Source of the DNA: Nymphaea colorata
Lineage: Eukaryota > Streptophyta > Magnoliopsida > Nymphaeales > Nymphaeaceae
Assembly (NCBI RefSeq): GCF_008831285.2
Contig: NC_045148.1
Coordinates: 1,362,001-1,426,000, forward strand
DNA: 64,000 nucleotides
Direction of reading: 5' to 3'
This document shows positions 34,661 to 48,800 of this stretch, piece by piece. The position numbers and the translations under genes were made by a program. A model generated the notes under the pieces. That model made no database searches and had not been told where the DNA came from. It worked only from the letters and a program-made list of their open reading frames with translations. The first letter of the stretch is position 1. The number at the start of each line of letters is the position of its first letter.

Positions 34661-36900
34661 GAGAAATAGTTGATCGTTCAATAGTTGATGTTGTTTTATA
34701 TAGCTGCTTTCTTCTAAAAAAAAAAAAATCATTTCTTTTGTGATTGATTCGATTGATGTATTGCTTATATGCTTGGTACATGATAACATATGTTGATATT
34801 TGCATTTGGTGAAAAGAAGATAATCCCCTTAGGTTAAAAATCCAATGGTAAAAACACTAAAGTTGTTATAGAAATACTTGTAAAAGTACTGGGATTCCAT
34901 ATTTCTTAGGTTAAAAATCCACTGGTAAAACATATTAAAGTTGCTGTTAAAAATTCCTCATAGTTGTATGCAATTCCACGTTTGAGTTGAACCACATATA
35001 TGGTCAACGAGTCTCAGTTTTGAAGGAGACATTTTTTGTGAAATTTATACCTAAGAGCGCCATTGTATGGGTAACTAGTGATCGCTGAAAATGGACTCTT
35101 TGGTCCCTTTCCCAATTTATGTTTTTTTTTTCTCCTTGAGTAGGAGATGCTCCAAAGCATCTTGGGTCCACAACCATGAATATAGATGGTTTAGACTTGA
35201 ATATTCTAAAACTTTTCAAATCAAATTTGGTCAACATTGGGGCTCTCTGATTCATCTTTTTGAACAGGGGCCACCCCCCACGTGCTTATATGTTTGCTGT
35301 TTAATTATGATACATCCAAAATATTGTAGCACTTGTTTTATGATCAAGTTAGATGTATATTCTTATACCACTGTCCACACTTTTTTATGCGTTTGTAATC
35401 ATATGCAGTACAATCTTGATATAATAAAATATTAAAATTGCATTTTATGGCAATTTATCTCTTAAGTATAGTCTTCTTACATTGACAGGGTATGTTCAGA
35501 TCAGACTTCTTCTCTTGGGTTGTCCCAGAGCACCAAAGTTTCCTCCCAGTGCAATCTTTTGTTAATTTAGAAAAGTATGATGTTCTTAAACACCCTTGTC
35601 ATTTCAAATTTTTTTGGCCTTTAGTTATGAAGTACTTGGTGTCTTTTGTAGCCTTTGGTACAACCAGCTAGTTTCTGTTTTTTGAAATGATTTCTCTTGT
35701 TATACATGAGTTAAAGATGCATTGCATTGTGATTCGGACGGATACTTATGCATATATTAAGAGTAACCACTTTTTTTACTGTTCCTGCTTTATTTGCTTC
35801 ATTGTCATATTTTTAGGAAATAGGTTCATATGGCCCTAGAGTATTGGTGCTTGACAACCTTAGCAAGACAAAAACTTCAAGAACATAGTTCTCTTGATGA
35901 ATCTTCACAATTATCGAGAGAACATGGCCATTTGAAACTTCTAAAAAGTACAGATGAGCAGTAATAAGTAATAAAAAATATATATTTTACCTAATAACAA
36001 AGACTTTCATAGTTATTGTAGTCAAGTAAGTATGTAAAAACATAAATGATGGAACAAAAAGCTTATCTAGAATGTACAAAGAACTAAATAAGAAGTACCT
36101 GCAGTTACCTGAAGAATAAAGTCAAAGGGGAGTGTACCATGTAATTGATTTTTCACAAGGATCTTTTCTGCTGTATTATTTCATTTACTGTTAAGTCTTA
36201 TGCAGAATAAGCAATCCAAATTTTAAAGATAATTTGTTATTTCAGCACAATTTTGATCTATGAGCTGACAGAGAAAAGGAGAGTTTGTTTTTGATAACCT
36301 ATGTACTGAAAGCTTCTCTTTGGGCACCACCTCCTAATGCTTAAGAGAAGTTAGCAGGTGCACTCTTGATCTCCTTCATACTGAGATGTGCATGTTCCTA
36401 CATGAACCCCTACAACTGCTTGAATCTGGCTTTGTCAAGGATAAGTGAGGACCTGAATTTCCTATTATTATGAGAAAAAAGTTTAAATTCCAGTCAGTTC
36501 TTTGAATTTTTGTCTAACTTCTGTTCAATAGACCCTTTTTTATCTAACTTCCGTCCAAACTTCAACATGTGAATTTGTATGATCGGTTGTGTTATCAACA
36601 GGCACTGTGTCGTGGAATATCTAATTTATGTAGCAGATATCATGGCACATCAAATTGTTATTCTCAATCTTGCAATTGCAATCCATCTTTGCATCAAGTA
36701 TTCCATGTTGGTCTTTAAAAAAACATAACTATGAACACTTTTCTTAGGTGAAATGATATAAGCATCATTGGAAACAAGACATATTTTTGAAATTACAAAT
36801 GTTAAGGCAGGGATGAAAGCCATGTCTTCTTGGTGCATATGAAACTACTTAAAAAAATTATAAAACCAAGGTTTCCAGGAGCCAAGAGTGCTGAACATAA
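34660..36900. other. Non-coding stretch with a 78-bp direct repeat
   Basis: AT-rich. AGGTTAAAAATCCA occurs at about 34831 and 34909, starting two diverged 78-bp tandem units. No gene was recognised. Confidence 0.5.
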
Positions 36901-36901
<1 letters not shown>

Positions 36902-36952
<51 letters not shown>

Positions 36953-36989
36953 ATATATATGTCTTTTTTTTTTTGTCTGTGTGTGTGCG

Positions 36990-37030
<41 letters not shown>
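36902..37030. repeat. Two (TA)n runs
   Basis: TA runs at 36902-36948 and 36993-37030, separated by T-rich and (TG)n sequence. Confidence 0.9.
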
Positions 37031-37033
<3 letters not shown>

Positions 37034-37452
37034 GGGCAGAAAGAGGGAGAGGTGTTAATTGTACAATGATTGTATTGTTGGTATTTATAATTTTATATAC
37101 TTTTTTTATAACACTAGCTATATAGATGTGACCTATGTGATTGACAAACTTAAGAAAGAAAAGACAACTGTTTTTGAAGTGTAGATAAAATTTTGTAATC
37201 GAATAAGTTCAAACCATTTATCTATAAATACTTATCGTTCATGTTGGTGTGCTATTCAATGTCCTCTTTTATGTCCTTGTTGTACATTAAGCCTTTCTCT
37301 CATGCGTCAATTGCATGGTGGAAAACCATTGTTAAGGGCAAACATTAACCCTTCTGTCCCTTGGACAGTTAGAATACTCATTTCTGCCTTTCATTTGAAG
37401 TCATTCGAGAAGGAATTGACAGATTAGGAATATGAAAGCAAAAATATCTAAT
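37031..37452. other. No gene seen
   Basis: AT-rich DNA between the TA runs and the hAT elements. Confidence 0.5.
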
Positions 37453-37877
37453 GTTGTAAAAGATATAGCGTAACGCATATCGGTCGGCCCGGCCTATACG
37501 CCATATCATAACGTATCGCAAACATAGCGTACCATATCGTAAAATTAATTTTTAATTTTAAAAAATATTAAAAATAAAAAAAGGACAAAATTATAAAAAA
37601 ATCTAAAAAAATAAACAACTCAAGAAAAATGTATTGAAATATAAAAAAGATCATCATACATAAGAAACATTCATGTGTATCAACAACACATTCAAAAATA
37701 AGAAATTAGAGATTCAAAATAACATAATAAGTATCCATCACAATTTTAAACTTAAAAATTTTATAGAATCTTAGGATTTAGAGTCTTAGGACTTCGGGTC
37801 TTAGGACTTAGATTACATCACAATTTCATAAGTTCAAAATATATAGTTATCATTTTTCATGATTTAACGATAATATC

Positions 37878-40800
37878 CAATGTTGTAAAACGCGTATCAT
37901 AAGTCGTATCGGTCAGTCCTTAAGATACGCTGTATCGTAACGTATCGTAAACGTATCGTAAATTTTTTTGATAAATAATAATTGATCCGAAAAAAATAAA
38001 AAAACTCGGAAAATTCATAAAAAATTACAAAAAATTAAAAATAATAAATTCTTCATAGAAAACATGTTTTAGATAATGATAGACTTATTATTGCTAAATG
38101 TTATAAACTTTCGCATTCACAGTTCATCATTCATAGTTCATAGACATCAAAATTCATAACAATATCATTCAATTTCAATCAACAAAGCATAAGCCATAAA
38201 GTGATAAAACATTCAAATGTTCAACAACCATAGATTCATAACTCTTAAGTGGTTCGATGCATATAATGATTCATCATTCATAATCTTCATCATCATCTTC
38301 TTCATCTTCATCGTCAAGAATTGGAAGATCCTTACCAACATATTCAGCACCAACAGTAGCACTAGCAGACTCTCATTCATCAACAAAGCCTTATGTTGCT
38401 TCAGCTTCAAGGTTGAAGCATTCAAGATCTTCATCATCAAATATTGTAGCTGGTTCTTTCTCATTCCATGGCAGATCGTCAGAGTTTTTCAAGCTGATAG
38501 GATCGAACTCAGATGTGTGCTTCTTTGATGTTGTTTTTTGTAATTCTCTATATTACATAAGAGAAAACTTGTTAATATATAATTTCATATAAATATATTG
38601 TACAAAAAATATAAATATTAAGCTATATTACATTTGTTTCAACCTCATATTATATCGAACAAAGACAAGGTCATTCAACCTTTTATGTTCAAGTCTATTC
38701 CTTGTTTTACTATGGATATGTTGGAACACACTCTAGTTCCTTTCGCATCCACTAGCACTGCATGTCTGGCTGAGGACTTTGATTGCAAAACGTGCTAGGT
38801 TTGGACAATCAAACTCATACCTATTCCACCATAAATCTAAACAAAAATATAATGTTATAATAAATCAATGTGAAAGTTCTAAAAGAATCAAATGTAACAA
38901 ATGCAAAGTAAATTAAACATTTCTATGTATTTACCTGGACGCATGGTTGTCCTGGCTTAAATGGCGACAAGTTGTCTCATGCTCTGATAACAAGTATCAT
39001 ATAGATCCAACTCATTGCTGACAGCTTGTTGTTCTCTAGAATCTGCCACTAACACGTTAATACAATCTAACAAACCACTTAAGACTTTTCTGTCCTTCTT
39101 AAATGTAGGAGAAAATCTAATTGCAGGATTTAGATAGTAAGCTGCTGCATGAAGAGGTTGATGAAGCTGTCTAGTCCACCTTTTATCTATCATCTTCCAT
39201 ATGGGCATATATAACTTTTTCATTCCTTTTAAGTTGTCTCAAATTGCCTCTTTTGGTTTATCCATGGCCTCATATAAGTACCATATGGAAGGCCTATCCT
39301 CGCAGTCAGCTAACCTAAGGACTTTCACTAATGGAACACAAACTTTCAATGGCTTCACACATGATTCCCAAAATTCGTTATTAAATATGATATCCACAAC
39401 TAAAGAAGCATTTCTTTTATGAGCATGTGGATATGCAGCCCATTCTTCACTAGCGAACATCTGCCTCAAAAGAGTTCTTTGTTTCACCACACTCTGCACA
39501 GTCAATACATTTGTGGCAAATCTAGTTTGTGCAGGTCGTATCAATTCAATTTCTTTTGTAAACTTTCTCATCAAACTCAATACATATGCATGATTATAGA
39601 TAAATTTTGTTACCTCTTGACATTGGTCAATATCATGCATCTCATTAAGATCTTGAAGCATAAGATTAACACAATAAGTGGCACATAGACTCCAAAAGAA
39701 TGTTCCATACTTTTGAAATAACAAATGTCATGCATCTCTATAATTTGTAGCATTATCTGTAATAAATTGTACAATATTTGCAGGTCCAACTTCTTGTACG
39801 ATATTATCAAAAACATTGAACAAAATCTCAGCAGTCTTAGGAACATCAGACAAGTCAAGAGATTTCAAGAACATTGTACCTTTAGGGCAATAAACAAGAA
39901 AATTTACAAGTGTTCTTGACCTTGTATCAGTCCATCAATCTGACATAATGAAGCAACTTGTTTCCTTCCAAGATAATTTCAATTGATTGCAATGTTCAGA
40001 TACTTCTTTCACTGTATTTTGAAGAATTTTACCCCTCAACTGATGATATGATGACATTTTTAATCCGGGACTATAGAAGCAATTGCATATGCCATGGCTT
40101 GGAATTGAAAAGAATTAGCTGCATTAAATAGAATACAAGCATCATAAAATCATTTCCCTACCATCTTTTGTGCTTGATATAGCATATCTTTAGATGTCAT
40201 AGCAGCACGAATCTGCGGCTGACCACCTGGGCTAGAATAGGAAGGGAAAAAGCTCTTAATAGAGCTAACACTAGACCTACCAGTAGGAACTCTACCACTA
40301 GGTGTCGCATACCACGCCTGGCCCTATCTGTTGTGTCTCTTCTCTTCCTTCCCGTTATGCCAGATCGACCTCCTTCATACATGATCTATTTTCCTCTACA
40401 ATCTCTACCTCTTGAGGTCTCGAAATCTGTTCTTAGACTGCTATCATCTTCATCATCACATTCATAAGCTTCTTCCTCTTCTTCTTCATCTTTCAAAGGC
40501 TCATTGTAACGTACATCTGCTTCTTCAATTTCTTTTTGTATCCTCTTTTGATGTAAAGCATGAAGCATATCTAAACATTGCTGCACAAATGGAGGCAAAG
40601 GTTTGTTTGGTCTTCCAACACAAGGAGACGCATCTTTGGAGGTTCTTGCCAAATGGTGTTTCATTCTACTAATCCCTCCTGAAAATGTATTTCCACAAAA
40701 GCTACATTTGAGTTTCAACCGGTTATTCTCCTTCACCCTTTCGCCTCATTGCCAGGTAGGATCCATATCTTCAAAAAAAAAACGAAATCTTATGGTAAAC

Positions 40801-41230
40801 TTAATAAAAAATATTAAAAATCTTTTAATCTACAATTGTACGGTAAAAAATTATGAATATATGGTAAAAACATGAGATTTCATACCTTGTGAAGAAGAAA
40901 TGAATAAAACCTCTTTCCTCCCAACGAAAATCAACCACCCACGCACAAATCGACCCTTTAATCTTCGATTTCATGGTGAAAATCGATGTTTTCATGGTGA
41001 AAATTGATGATCTCCCCCCTTGATGCACAATCCCCACGTTACAAATGAAGAACCCTCGGACGTTTTAAAGAAAAAGTGAAAAAGGAGGCGTCGGGTGGCC
41101 CTTTTTCAAAATTACTCTGTATCGTACGATACGTGACCCGATACACCTTCCATTTACGATAGGGGGTGTATCGTACCATAAAAGGAAATCGATATGGTAC
41201 GTATCGTTCGATACAGTACGTACAACATTG
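37878..41230 (-). mobile_element. hAT transposon with exact 8-bp TSD
   Basis: Element of 3353 bp. The ends CAATGTTGTAAAACGCGTATC and, reversed, CAATGTTGTACGTACTGTATC share CAATGTTGTA and GTATC. ATAATATC at 37870-37877 and 41231-41238 is a perfect 8-bp target duplication, diagnostic of hAT. Subterminal DNA is rich in CGTATCG/CGATACG, the usual transposase-binding clusters. It carries one decayed transposase gene on the minus strand. Confidence 0.93.
38630..40736 (-). pseudogene. hAT transposase (BED-DUF659-dimerisation), decayed
   Basis: Plant hAT transposase read leftward. A BED-type zinc finger (KLKCSFCGNTFSGGISRMKH) opens at 40700 and is followed by an acidic stretch. The DUF659 region from about 40100 to 39730 is broken by stops. 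The catalytic-core part at 39724-39239 shows GTFFWSLCATYCVNLMLQDL, then RPAQTRFATNVLTVQSVVKQ and YLYEAMDKPKEAI. 39223-38957 continues with WKMIDKRWTRQLHQPLHAAA. The C-terminal dimerisation block (CSASGCERN, then HSKTRNRLEHKRLNDLVFVR) lies at 38760-38640. All domains are in order, with several frameshifts: a recently dead autonomous copy. Confidence 0.9.
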
Positions 41231-41444
41231 ATAATATCTCCTAAATCGATGAACCCTCAGTTATTTTTTATGAAAAATGGCAGAATCTCTCTCTCCCACG
41301 TCTCTTGGAGTCTTTAAGTTTAAACACAAGAATAGAGAGAGGGAGAAGTGTTTAAAATTTAAAAAATAACAAACTTTGTGTTTTTCCCCGTATCGTACGA
41401 TACAGGCGATATGCTTGGGATACACGAGCATATCGTGTATCGTT

Positions 41445-41481
41445 TTATATATATATATATATAGATATATATATATATATT
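41445..41481. repeat. (TA)n microsatellite
   Basis: TA runs with one GA interruption at the right edge of the outer hAT-like element. Confidence 0.85.
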
Positions 41482-44158
41482 CATATAATGAAAGGTTAGA
41501 TTTTAATCAAACAAAACAGCATATTCATGATTCAAAATTTATAGATTCTAGACAAGAATAAAGTATGAAGCAGAAAACATACTGAAAATCCAAAATATAT
41601 TAAACTTTGACCTAATTTTTGGATATAAAAGGCTTTGACTGAGTAAAAAATGGATGGGTATGGTCCTAAATACGTGGGCCGTACTATTACTGTACCGGCT
41701 TGGTGCAGGTACTGCGCCATTTGAGCAGTAACTGTGTGGCATAACCTGTAAGGTACAAATACTTGTGGCTGACTTGATTAGTCTTACCATTTGGAGATAA
41801 CTTGTTATATTTGTTTGCAATCTTCCTTAATAGCAAATTATAAGTTTTTGGATTTGTTTTTGAGATGAATTCATGTATGCATGGATTGGTTTCATCTGTT
41901 GTATCACCTTTGCTAAATGAGTTAAAAAGCGAAGCGTTAGTGTACTATCTGTTATTTCTCAGTTTTACAGAGTTGAAGTGTATTGAAATTGAAAAACTTT
42001 AATGGCATTCGCATCTTCCATTTTTTTACCTTATTATGTTCTTTGCAACCTTTGTTATTGCAGCTTATGGATATGGTCATTTCCTAGAACCGTCAATAGG
42101 AGTTGCTTCCCTGGACCTCTCCTTACATCTCATATCTTAAATTTCTAGTCTTTGTTGAAAATGGGTCTGCTTTAACCAATATTTGCCTTCTACCCGGATA
42201 TATCCTCCCTTTGACTGTTATTTAAATTAAAAAAATTACATTTGTTATTAAGCTGTAAGAAAATATGCATATGTTTATGCCTATGGCAGTTGATAGTTGT
42301 GAAATTCATCTCTTATTTTGAAACAAAGTAACAAAATACTCATTCAGCTTACTTGACTTCAGGGTTCACGATTTCTATACAAGTACTATTTAAGGGTGAG
42401 GTTAGCCTTTCTTCTCATTTTATTTGGTTTGAAGGGAAATGATGCTGGGTGGAGGATAGACTCTTGAGGAAGCTCATCAGCGAACAAAGATGTCACTGAG
42501 GTGCTGCCCTCTGAGTTTTGGACCAGGTAGTGAGGAAGGAATCAACTGAAGTGGGAAGTTCATCTAAGGCAAGACACTTTCTTTTGTTGTGTATTCTTTT
42601 ATTCAATTATAGGATAAGTGTAAACTGAAGTAAGACAATGTGTTGATGTTTTCTAGATGCATGAAAGGATGTATGACCTGTTGTAGGTGCTCGAACACCC
42701 CTCAACTTGATATGGAGGAAGTGATTGGAAGAAACTAGGTACATAGACAAAAATATGCATGGTTTGAAGCATCGTCCCAGAAAACTTTTTTTGCATTTTA
42801 AACAGTGAGGTGTTTCTTGTGTATAACATTGTGAGCTTGAGAAAAAAAAAAGGAAAAATAATGGTAATTTTTTAACAAATTGAAAAGAAGAAAAAATTAA
42901 AAAATGTAACATAAGTTGAGAAGCTAATGACATAAACATCAAAAAATAAGTAGATTTGCAACAAATAAAAATTTAAAAATAAAAACAAGCAGCTTGGCAA
43001 TAAAAAAAATGAAAAAAAATAGAAAGCATAATTTTTTGTTTCATTTTGTCATTTTTTTTAAAAAAGGTGTTTGTTTAAAGTTTTAAATGGTTGACTTATT
43101 TATTGTGATTTATTTAAAACATGATTTTTTTTAATGCATTTTTTTTTTGTTACTGTGGTTTCAAGTTGTCTAGCTAGGTATGGTGTTTGATTTTTCTCAT
43201 ATTTATTCACATAGCTGCATGTATAGTTAGGTATCTGCCTGCTTGAGTTTGCACAAAAATGTGTTTGCATTCGGACAGTTCAAGTTTCAGTATTATTCAA
43301 CCCCAATTACTCTCTCTTTCATAGTTGGGGTGGGCGGGGGTGGAGAAGAGAAAGAGAGAGAGAGAATGACTTCCCTCTTGGTGCGAGAAAGAAACTTATT
43401 AGTCACCATTACATGACGATCACTTTTAGCGCGAAGTTAGAGGATTCTGCTGTCCGACCAAAAAGTCAGGACATCTGGCCAAATGATTGAAATCAGAAAA
43501 TGCGGCAAAAATGACACCAAACGCACAAAAAAGACCATTCAAAGCCTGGAGAGGCGAAGCGCTACCCAGCAACATGTAAACAAGAAATTGAAGCTCCAAA
43601 AGCATGCTCATAGCAAACACCGGTAACCTGAACAACAATCTTAAGCAATAGACATGCATAAGGACACCGAAAAAATTAGCCAGATCAACCCCACGGCAAG
43701 ACACAAAACCCTACAAAAAAGAGAGAGAAAGAAGTAATCTTGGGTTGGCTAATCTTGAACTTCAACGATCAAGGATGCATTTAAATGGTCTCTTTTTATG
43801 TTATGAAGAAGTTGCTATCTGTTTTGTTGTTCTTTTCACTTATCCTAGTATTTTTTTGTTTATTAGTCTCTAGTTCATAGTTGTGAAATGCATATAGCAG
43901 GCTTGTAAAAATGTGGAGGGCCAAAGATGTACCAAAAGATTGAATGAGAGGCAACTTACAATACTTCTTAAGGTGACATGCAAGAGACCATAGGATAGGC
44001 AAATCAATATTTTGCAGGTATTTGATTTTTTCTGGTGCATAACTTTACATTTATTGACTATTAATGGATCAAATGCTTTGCTAGTCATTAGAAAAAAATG
44101 TTGCATTTAATCGTTTGTAACTGATAGCAGTTTCATTTTTCTTTTTGCCAATGCCCAG
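41482..44158. other. Non-coding AT-rich stretch
   Basis: No gene recognised. Homopolymer-rich DNA at 42840-43170. Confidence 0.5.
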
Positions 44159-44251
44159 GCTGTCTATCACAATGCATAGCAGATCTGTTTACTATGTTAT
44201 GCTTCGAGTGGGAGCACTTGGGATCTTATGCTTCAACAGATGGTAAGTCAT
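44159..44251 (+). other. Candidate exon with good splice sites
   Basis: Acceptor TGCCCAG at 44152-44158 and donor G|GTAAGT at 44252 bound a 93-bp block. One frame is open (LSITMHSRSVYYVMLRVGAL and on) but I do not recognise it, and no matching partner exon was found; the block after TTCCAG at 45402 does not join in a sensible frame. It may belong to a non-coding RNA. Confidence 0.25.
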
Positions 44252-44289
44252 TCTTAAGAACATCCTGTGATTGCCTTTTTAAACTCTTT

Positions 44290-44445
44290 TTTTGGTTGAA
44301 ATTGCAAAGTCATTATTCATTTAATTAGTTGTGTTGAAATTTCAAAGTTAGCATTCATTTAATTAGTTGTTTTGTTAAGCATCGCATCAATTAGTTTTTT
44401 TCTAAAGCATCGCGTCAATTAGTTTTTTTCTAAAGCATTTTGATT
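44290..44445. repeat. Short tandem duplications
   Basis: Two diverged 45-bp units around CATTTAATTAGTTGT, then two 28-bp units of the type AAGCATCGC(A/G)TCAATTAG. Confidence 0.7.
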
Positions 44446-45886
44446 ACTTTTTCTCTGGTTTTGACTCTTTTGAGATCAAACCTAGTTGTCAAGTTGATTA
44501 TCTTGTTAGTTTGGAATCCTGCTTCTGTCTTCTTGTTGGCTTTTGGAAGCATGTCTGTTGAATTTTCTGCCACCTGTATAAAGCAGTATTTCTTTTTTGT
44601 TTTGTTCTTAAGACTGTAGAGTGTAGACATGGCAACAAGCACTGGTATACGTTTGTGCATCACCATTGGCATAGGTGTACACTGGTGACATGAAACAGCA
44701 GATATAGGATCTATAATAATGATATAATTCACCATTTTAGATACTTATACTAGTAATATATATCTGCAGTAGAAGTGTAGAACCTATTAAAGTATCAGCT
44801 GATTATTGTCTGACTTGGTGGGATCTGCAACTACAAAGGCCTTTCTGTAACTTTCTTTGGAAAAGTTTCAGTAAAAGAATCACAGGTTTCTTGAGGAGGA
44901 GGGTTAGATTCACCTGGCTGTAATCCATTCTTCAACAAGTTGACGTGCTAGGCTGAGGTATTAGTAGAATTCGTTAGCTATAGCATCTAAAAGAAAATAT
45001 AGATCCTCCTCTATGTTAAATTCGTGATGTGACATATGGAATGTGCCATCACACTTTCCTTTCCCATTATATAAATAAGCAAAAATTCACATGTTATATA
45101 TATGGGAGCATGCTAGGTTTAATATGAAACTATGTAATTTGAACCAACCCTAAAAAACAACAAAACGAACACCTAAAAGAAAAAAGTTATGGCCACTCAA
45201 ATATGTATTTGGTGTTTGGACCATTTAATATTTTCTTCCCAGGTTCTTCCTTATGATGAAAATTACATCCTCATATATTTATTTATGATATTTTTCTTTT
45301 TTTCCCCATCTTTTCCCTTTGAAACCTACAATCCTAGTTGTAAGTTTATTGAAGGGTCTGCTACTGATAGTTTTCCCTTGCTTTTTTTCGTTTTCCTTCC
45401 AGAAATCACTTGAGGATCTTTGTGCACTTCTGTGTTCTATGGTGGTGCTACAAATGTGGTCATCTGCTTGCCTGAGAAGAAGACTAGCAAACCATCTGTA
45501 TGGGCTTCCTTTCTACACAATTATAAGTTCCTGCATTCTATTAATGATTGATGGTATGTTGTTTTTGTTAATGTTTATTTATCAAATCATGTGGATTTAG
45601 TATGTGTATATATAATGTTTGTTCTTTTGTTTTGTTATCTCATTATGTGATACATGCTAGAAATTACGCTTCATAGGCTATATGATATGCTGATTAGTAC
45701 AAATTCTAGGGGCAAATGAAATATCACAGGTTTTGTATTCATTACTTTACCAATAAGTCTAAATTGTGAACTGCAATGGGTTTCTAATGTATGCACTAAA
45801 GCATGTTTGACTGAATGCTTTTCCTTGAATTCTTTAAATACTAGTGACCTCTTACTTGTTGGTCTACCAATTTTGATGCTTTTGTA
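44446..45886. other. No clear gene
   Basis: A short open plus-strand block follows a TTTCCTTCCAG acceptor at 45402 (KSLEDLCALLCSMVV), without recognised family. The rest is AT-rich. Confidence 0.4.
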
Positions 45887-48800
45887 GACATTGATCCACA
45901 CCTACAACAAGATCCAAACTTCTAACCATAGCCAAAATCCAACTAGACAAGACCATTGATCCAAACTTACAACTCCAACTAAATTCAAAAACTTATAGAT
46001 CAGATATTCAGACTCACAACTAGATCCAAAGCCAATAACTTTTGGATAAGTTACGACCATTGGTCTAGACTCACAAGCATATTTAAATCCTACAATTTTA
46101 AGATCAAACCACTGATCTGCACCTACAACAAATTCAAACTTATAATTAGATTCAAATTGAACTAGACAAGACCGTTGATCTAAAACTACAACTGAAATCA
46201 AATTCAATAACTTCCAAATCAGATAAGACCATTGGTTCAGACTCACAACTAGATCCAAAGCCAATAACTTTTGGATAAGATACAACCATTGATCTAGACT
46301 CACAAGCCCATCCAAAACCTACAATTTTAGGATCATATAAGACCAATGTTCTACACCTACAATATGATCCAAACTCATAATCATGTCCAAATCCAACTAG
46401 ACATGACCATTGATCCAAACCTATAACTCAAACCAAATTCAAAATCTTTTGGATCAGATAAGACCATTGATTCAAACTCAGAATTAGATCCAAAGCCAAT
46501 ACCTTTTCAATTAGATACGACCATTGATCTAGACTCATATGCAAATCCAAATGCCACAATTTTAAGATCACATAAGACCACAATCCACACGTACAATATC
46601 CTAACTTTTAATCATATCCAAATCCAACTAGACAAGACCCTTGTTGCAAACCTACTACTCGAACCAATTTCAAAAAATTTTGAATCAGATAAGACCACTG
46701 ATTTAAACTCACAACTATATCATATCGAAAGCCAATAACTTTTAGATAAGAAATGACCATTGATCTAGACTCACAAGCATATCCAAATCCTACAATTTTA
46801 GGATCAGATAAGACCACCAATCCACACCTACAAGAAGGTTCAAACTTATAACCATTCTCCAATTCCAACTAGACAAGACAATTGATCCAAACTTACAACT
46901 CCAACCAAATTCACGAACCTCTGAATCATATAAGGTTATTGATTCAGGCTCACAATTAGATTCAAAACCAATAACTTTTGGATCACATGTAATCATTGAT
47001 GTACACTCACAAGCATATTCAAATCCTACAATTTTAGGATTAGATAAGGCCATTGATCCACAACTACAACAAGATCCAAACTTATAGGACAATTGATCCA
47101 AGCCTACAACTCTAACCAAATTCTAGAACTTCTGAATAAGATAAGACCATTGAATCAACCTCACTACTTGATCTAAAACCAATAACTTTTGGTCCAGATT
47201 CGACCATTGATCTTGACTCACAAACATATCTAAATCCTATAATTTTAGGATCAGATAAGACCACTGATCCACACCTACAACAAGATCAAAACTTATAATC
47301 ATATCCAAATTCAACTAGACCATTGATGCAAACCTTCAACTCGAACTAAATTCAAGAACTTCTGGATCATATAAGACCATTGATTCAAATTCACAACTTG
47401 ATCTAAATCCAATAACTTTTGGATCAGATAAGACCATTGATCTAGACTCACAAGCATATCCAAATCATACAATTTTAGGATCAAATAAGACCACTAATCC
47501 ACACTAATCCACACCTACAACAAAATCAAAACTTATAATCATAACCAAATTCAACTAGACAAGACCATTGATGCAAACCTACAACTCGAACTAAATTCAA
47601 GAACTTCTTGATTAGATAAGACCACTGATTCATACTCACAATTTGATCCAATGCCAATAACTTTTGGATGAGATACAACCATTGATCTAGACTCACAAGC
47701 ATATCCAAATCCTACAATTTCGGGATCAATTAAGACCTTGATCCACACTTGTGACAAAATCCAAACTTATAATCATATGCAAATCCAACTAGACAAGACC
47801 ATGATCAAGCCTACAACTTGTACCAAATTTAAGGAATTTTGTATCAAATATGACCACTGATTCAGACTCACAACTAGATCCAAAAATAGTGACTTTTGGA
47901 TCATATGCAACTATTGATCTAGACTCACAAGCATAACCAAATATGACAACGTGAGGGTCAGATAAGACCACTGATCCACTCCCTCAACATGTTCCAAACT
48001 TATAACAAGATCCTAATGTAGCTAGAAAAGACCATTGATTCAAAACTACAACTCAAACCAAATTCAAGAACTTCTGGATGAGACAAGACCATTGATTCAT
48101 ACTCACAACTAGATCCAAAGCCAATAACTTTTGGTTCAAATGCAACCACTGATCAAGACTCACAAACACATCCAAATCCAACTAGACAAGACGATTGATC
48201 CAAACCTAAAACTCAAACTAAATTCAAGAACTTCTGGATCAGATAAAACCAGTAATTTTGATTCGCAACTAGATCCAAAACCAATAACTTTTGGATTAGA
48301 TACAACCATTGATCTTGACTCACAAGCATAACTAAATCTTACGATCATGTAAGACCACTGATCCACACCTACAACAAGATCCTAACTTATTGTTATATCC
48401 AAATCCAAGTAGACAAGACCATCAGTCCATACTTACAACTCGAACCAAATTGAAGAACTTTCAAATAAGATAAAGACACTGATTCTGACTCACAAGTAGA
48501 TCCAAAGCCAATAACTTTTGGATGAAATACAACCATTGATCTAGACTCACAACCATATAGAAATACTACAATTTTGAGGTCAAATAAGACCGTTAATCCA
48601 CACCTACAAGAAAATCCAAACTTATAATCATATCCAAAGCGAACTAGACAAGACCATTGATCCAAACCAACAACTCGAGCCAAATTCAAGAACTTCTAGA
48701 TCAAACAAGACCATTGATTCAGACTCACAACAAAATCCAAAGCCAATAACTTTTGGATCAGATACAGCCATTCATCTAGACTCACATGCATATGCAAATC

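Larger units (their letters stand above)
37453..41445. mobile_element. Outer hAT-like element (interrupted, right end eroded)
   Basis: The left end TAATGTTGTAAAAG with CGTATCG-rich subterminal DNA (37453-37869), and a right part with TATCGTACGATACAGG and CGTGTATCG (41385-41445), resemble the ends of the complete hAT element inserted between them. The right terminus runs into a (TA)n tract and the expected ACAACATT end is missing. No coding sequence is seen outside the inner element. Confidence 0.55.
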
